Source: Paracoccaceae bacterium (GTDB lineage Bacteria > Pseudomonadota > Alphaproteobacteria > Rhodobacterales > Rhodobacteraceae). From it: 52,818 nucleotides of DNA. Location: the NCBI GenBank assembly GCA_026709265.1, contig JAPOTI010000104.1:1-52818 (forward strand). The letters run 5' to 3'. Within the stretch, counting starts at the first letter, position 1. Each line of letters starts with the position of its first letter. The translations under genes were made by a program, and so were the position numbers. The notes under the pieces were generated by a model. It did no database searches. It was not told the DNA's origin and worked only from the letters and a program-made list of their open reading frames with translations. Positions 52,766 to 52,818 of this stretch are shown in pieces.

Positions 52766-52818
52766 TGGCGCGTCAATCAGGGTGAGAATTTGCGACAATC
52801 AGGGTGAGAATTCTGGGG
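52764..52818. repeat. 22-base-period direct repeat, possible end of another IS
   Basis: CAATCAGGGTGAGAATT occurs at 52774-52790 and again at 52796-52812. The repeat starts just where the IS110 reading frame loses similarity, near a TG at 52764. Multiple terminal direct repeats and TG/CA ends are a feature of IS21-family elements, so the window may stop just inside such an element. This is inference. Confidence 0.45.

Noticed and set aside
1-52818. CRISPR arrays, rRNA or tRNA genes, prophage structural genes
   Set aside because: No regularly spaced repeats, rRNA blocks, cloverleaf patterns or phage proteins were seen when reading both strands.

Overview
The window looks like chromosomal DNA of an alphaproteobacterium. 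The gene order trpE-trpG-trpD-trpC-moaC-moeA-lexA-gltX behind a PpiD-type foldase is typical of that class. A GAAC-N7-GAAC LexA box, the alphaproteobacterial SOS operator, sits just upstream of lexA. The many ABC/TRAP importers, two of them with Tat-exported binding proteins, fit a metabolically versatile soil or marine heterotroph. I cannot name a genus.

Layout. (1) 1-2.5 kb: the end of an IS630-type element, a hipBA toxin-antitoxin pair with a visible operator, and a RelE/ParE toxin remnant. (2) 3.2-7.9 kb: a sugar ABC importer in the order permease-permease-binding protein-ATPase. (3) 8.1-17.8 kb: a tightly packed housekeeping run of ppiD, trpEGDC, moaC, moeA, lexA and gltX. (4) 18.0-23.2 kb: a TetR regulator pointing away from a TAXI-type TRAP transporter (binding protein plus fused permease). 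(5) 23.6-32.2 kb: a ribose-type ABC importer followed by a cupin, an aldehyde dehydrogenase and a GMC oxidoreductase, with a LacI-type palindrome in front. (6) 32.2-34.0 kb: a scar of decayed genes, namely a high-GC3 coding fragment, a NYN-domain gene killed by two stop codons, an IS5-like start and large inverted repeats. (7) 34.0-43.1 kb: two aldo/keto reductases and CoA-dependent degradation genes (family I CoA transferase, enoyl-CoA hydratase, acyl-CoA dehydrogenase, SDR, DUF993 aldolase-like protein, sugar isomerase-like TIM barrel). (8) 43.6-47.8 kb: a second sugar ABC importer of the glucose/mannose type. (9) 48.0-52.0 kb: a second GMC oxidoreductase, an HMG-CoA-lyase-like enzyme and a family III CoA transferase. 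(10) 52.5-52.8 kb: an IS110 transposase fragment cut by a short tandem repeat that may be the end of another IS.

How it may work together (inference): regions 5 and 7-9 look like a catabolic island. Importers bring in a sugar, polyol or related hydroxy compound. GMC oxidoreductases, aldo/keto reductases and the aldehyde dehydrogenase oxidise it. The isomerase/DUF993 pair could rearrange and cleave it. CoA transferases, dehydrogenase, hydratase, SDR and HMG-CoA-lyase-like enzymes could process an acyl-CoA product. The substrate cannot be read from the sequence.

The most coherent non-coding signal is that each of the four binding-protein genes is followed by a GC-rich stem-loop before the next transporter gene, although the operons belong to three different transporter classes.
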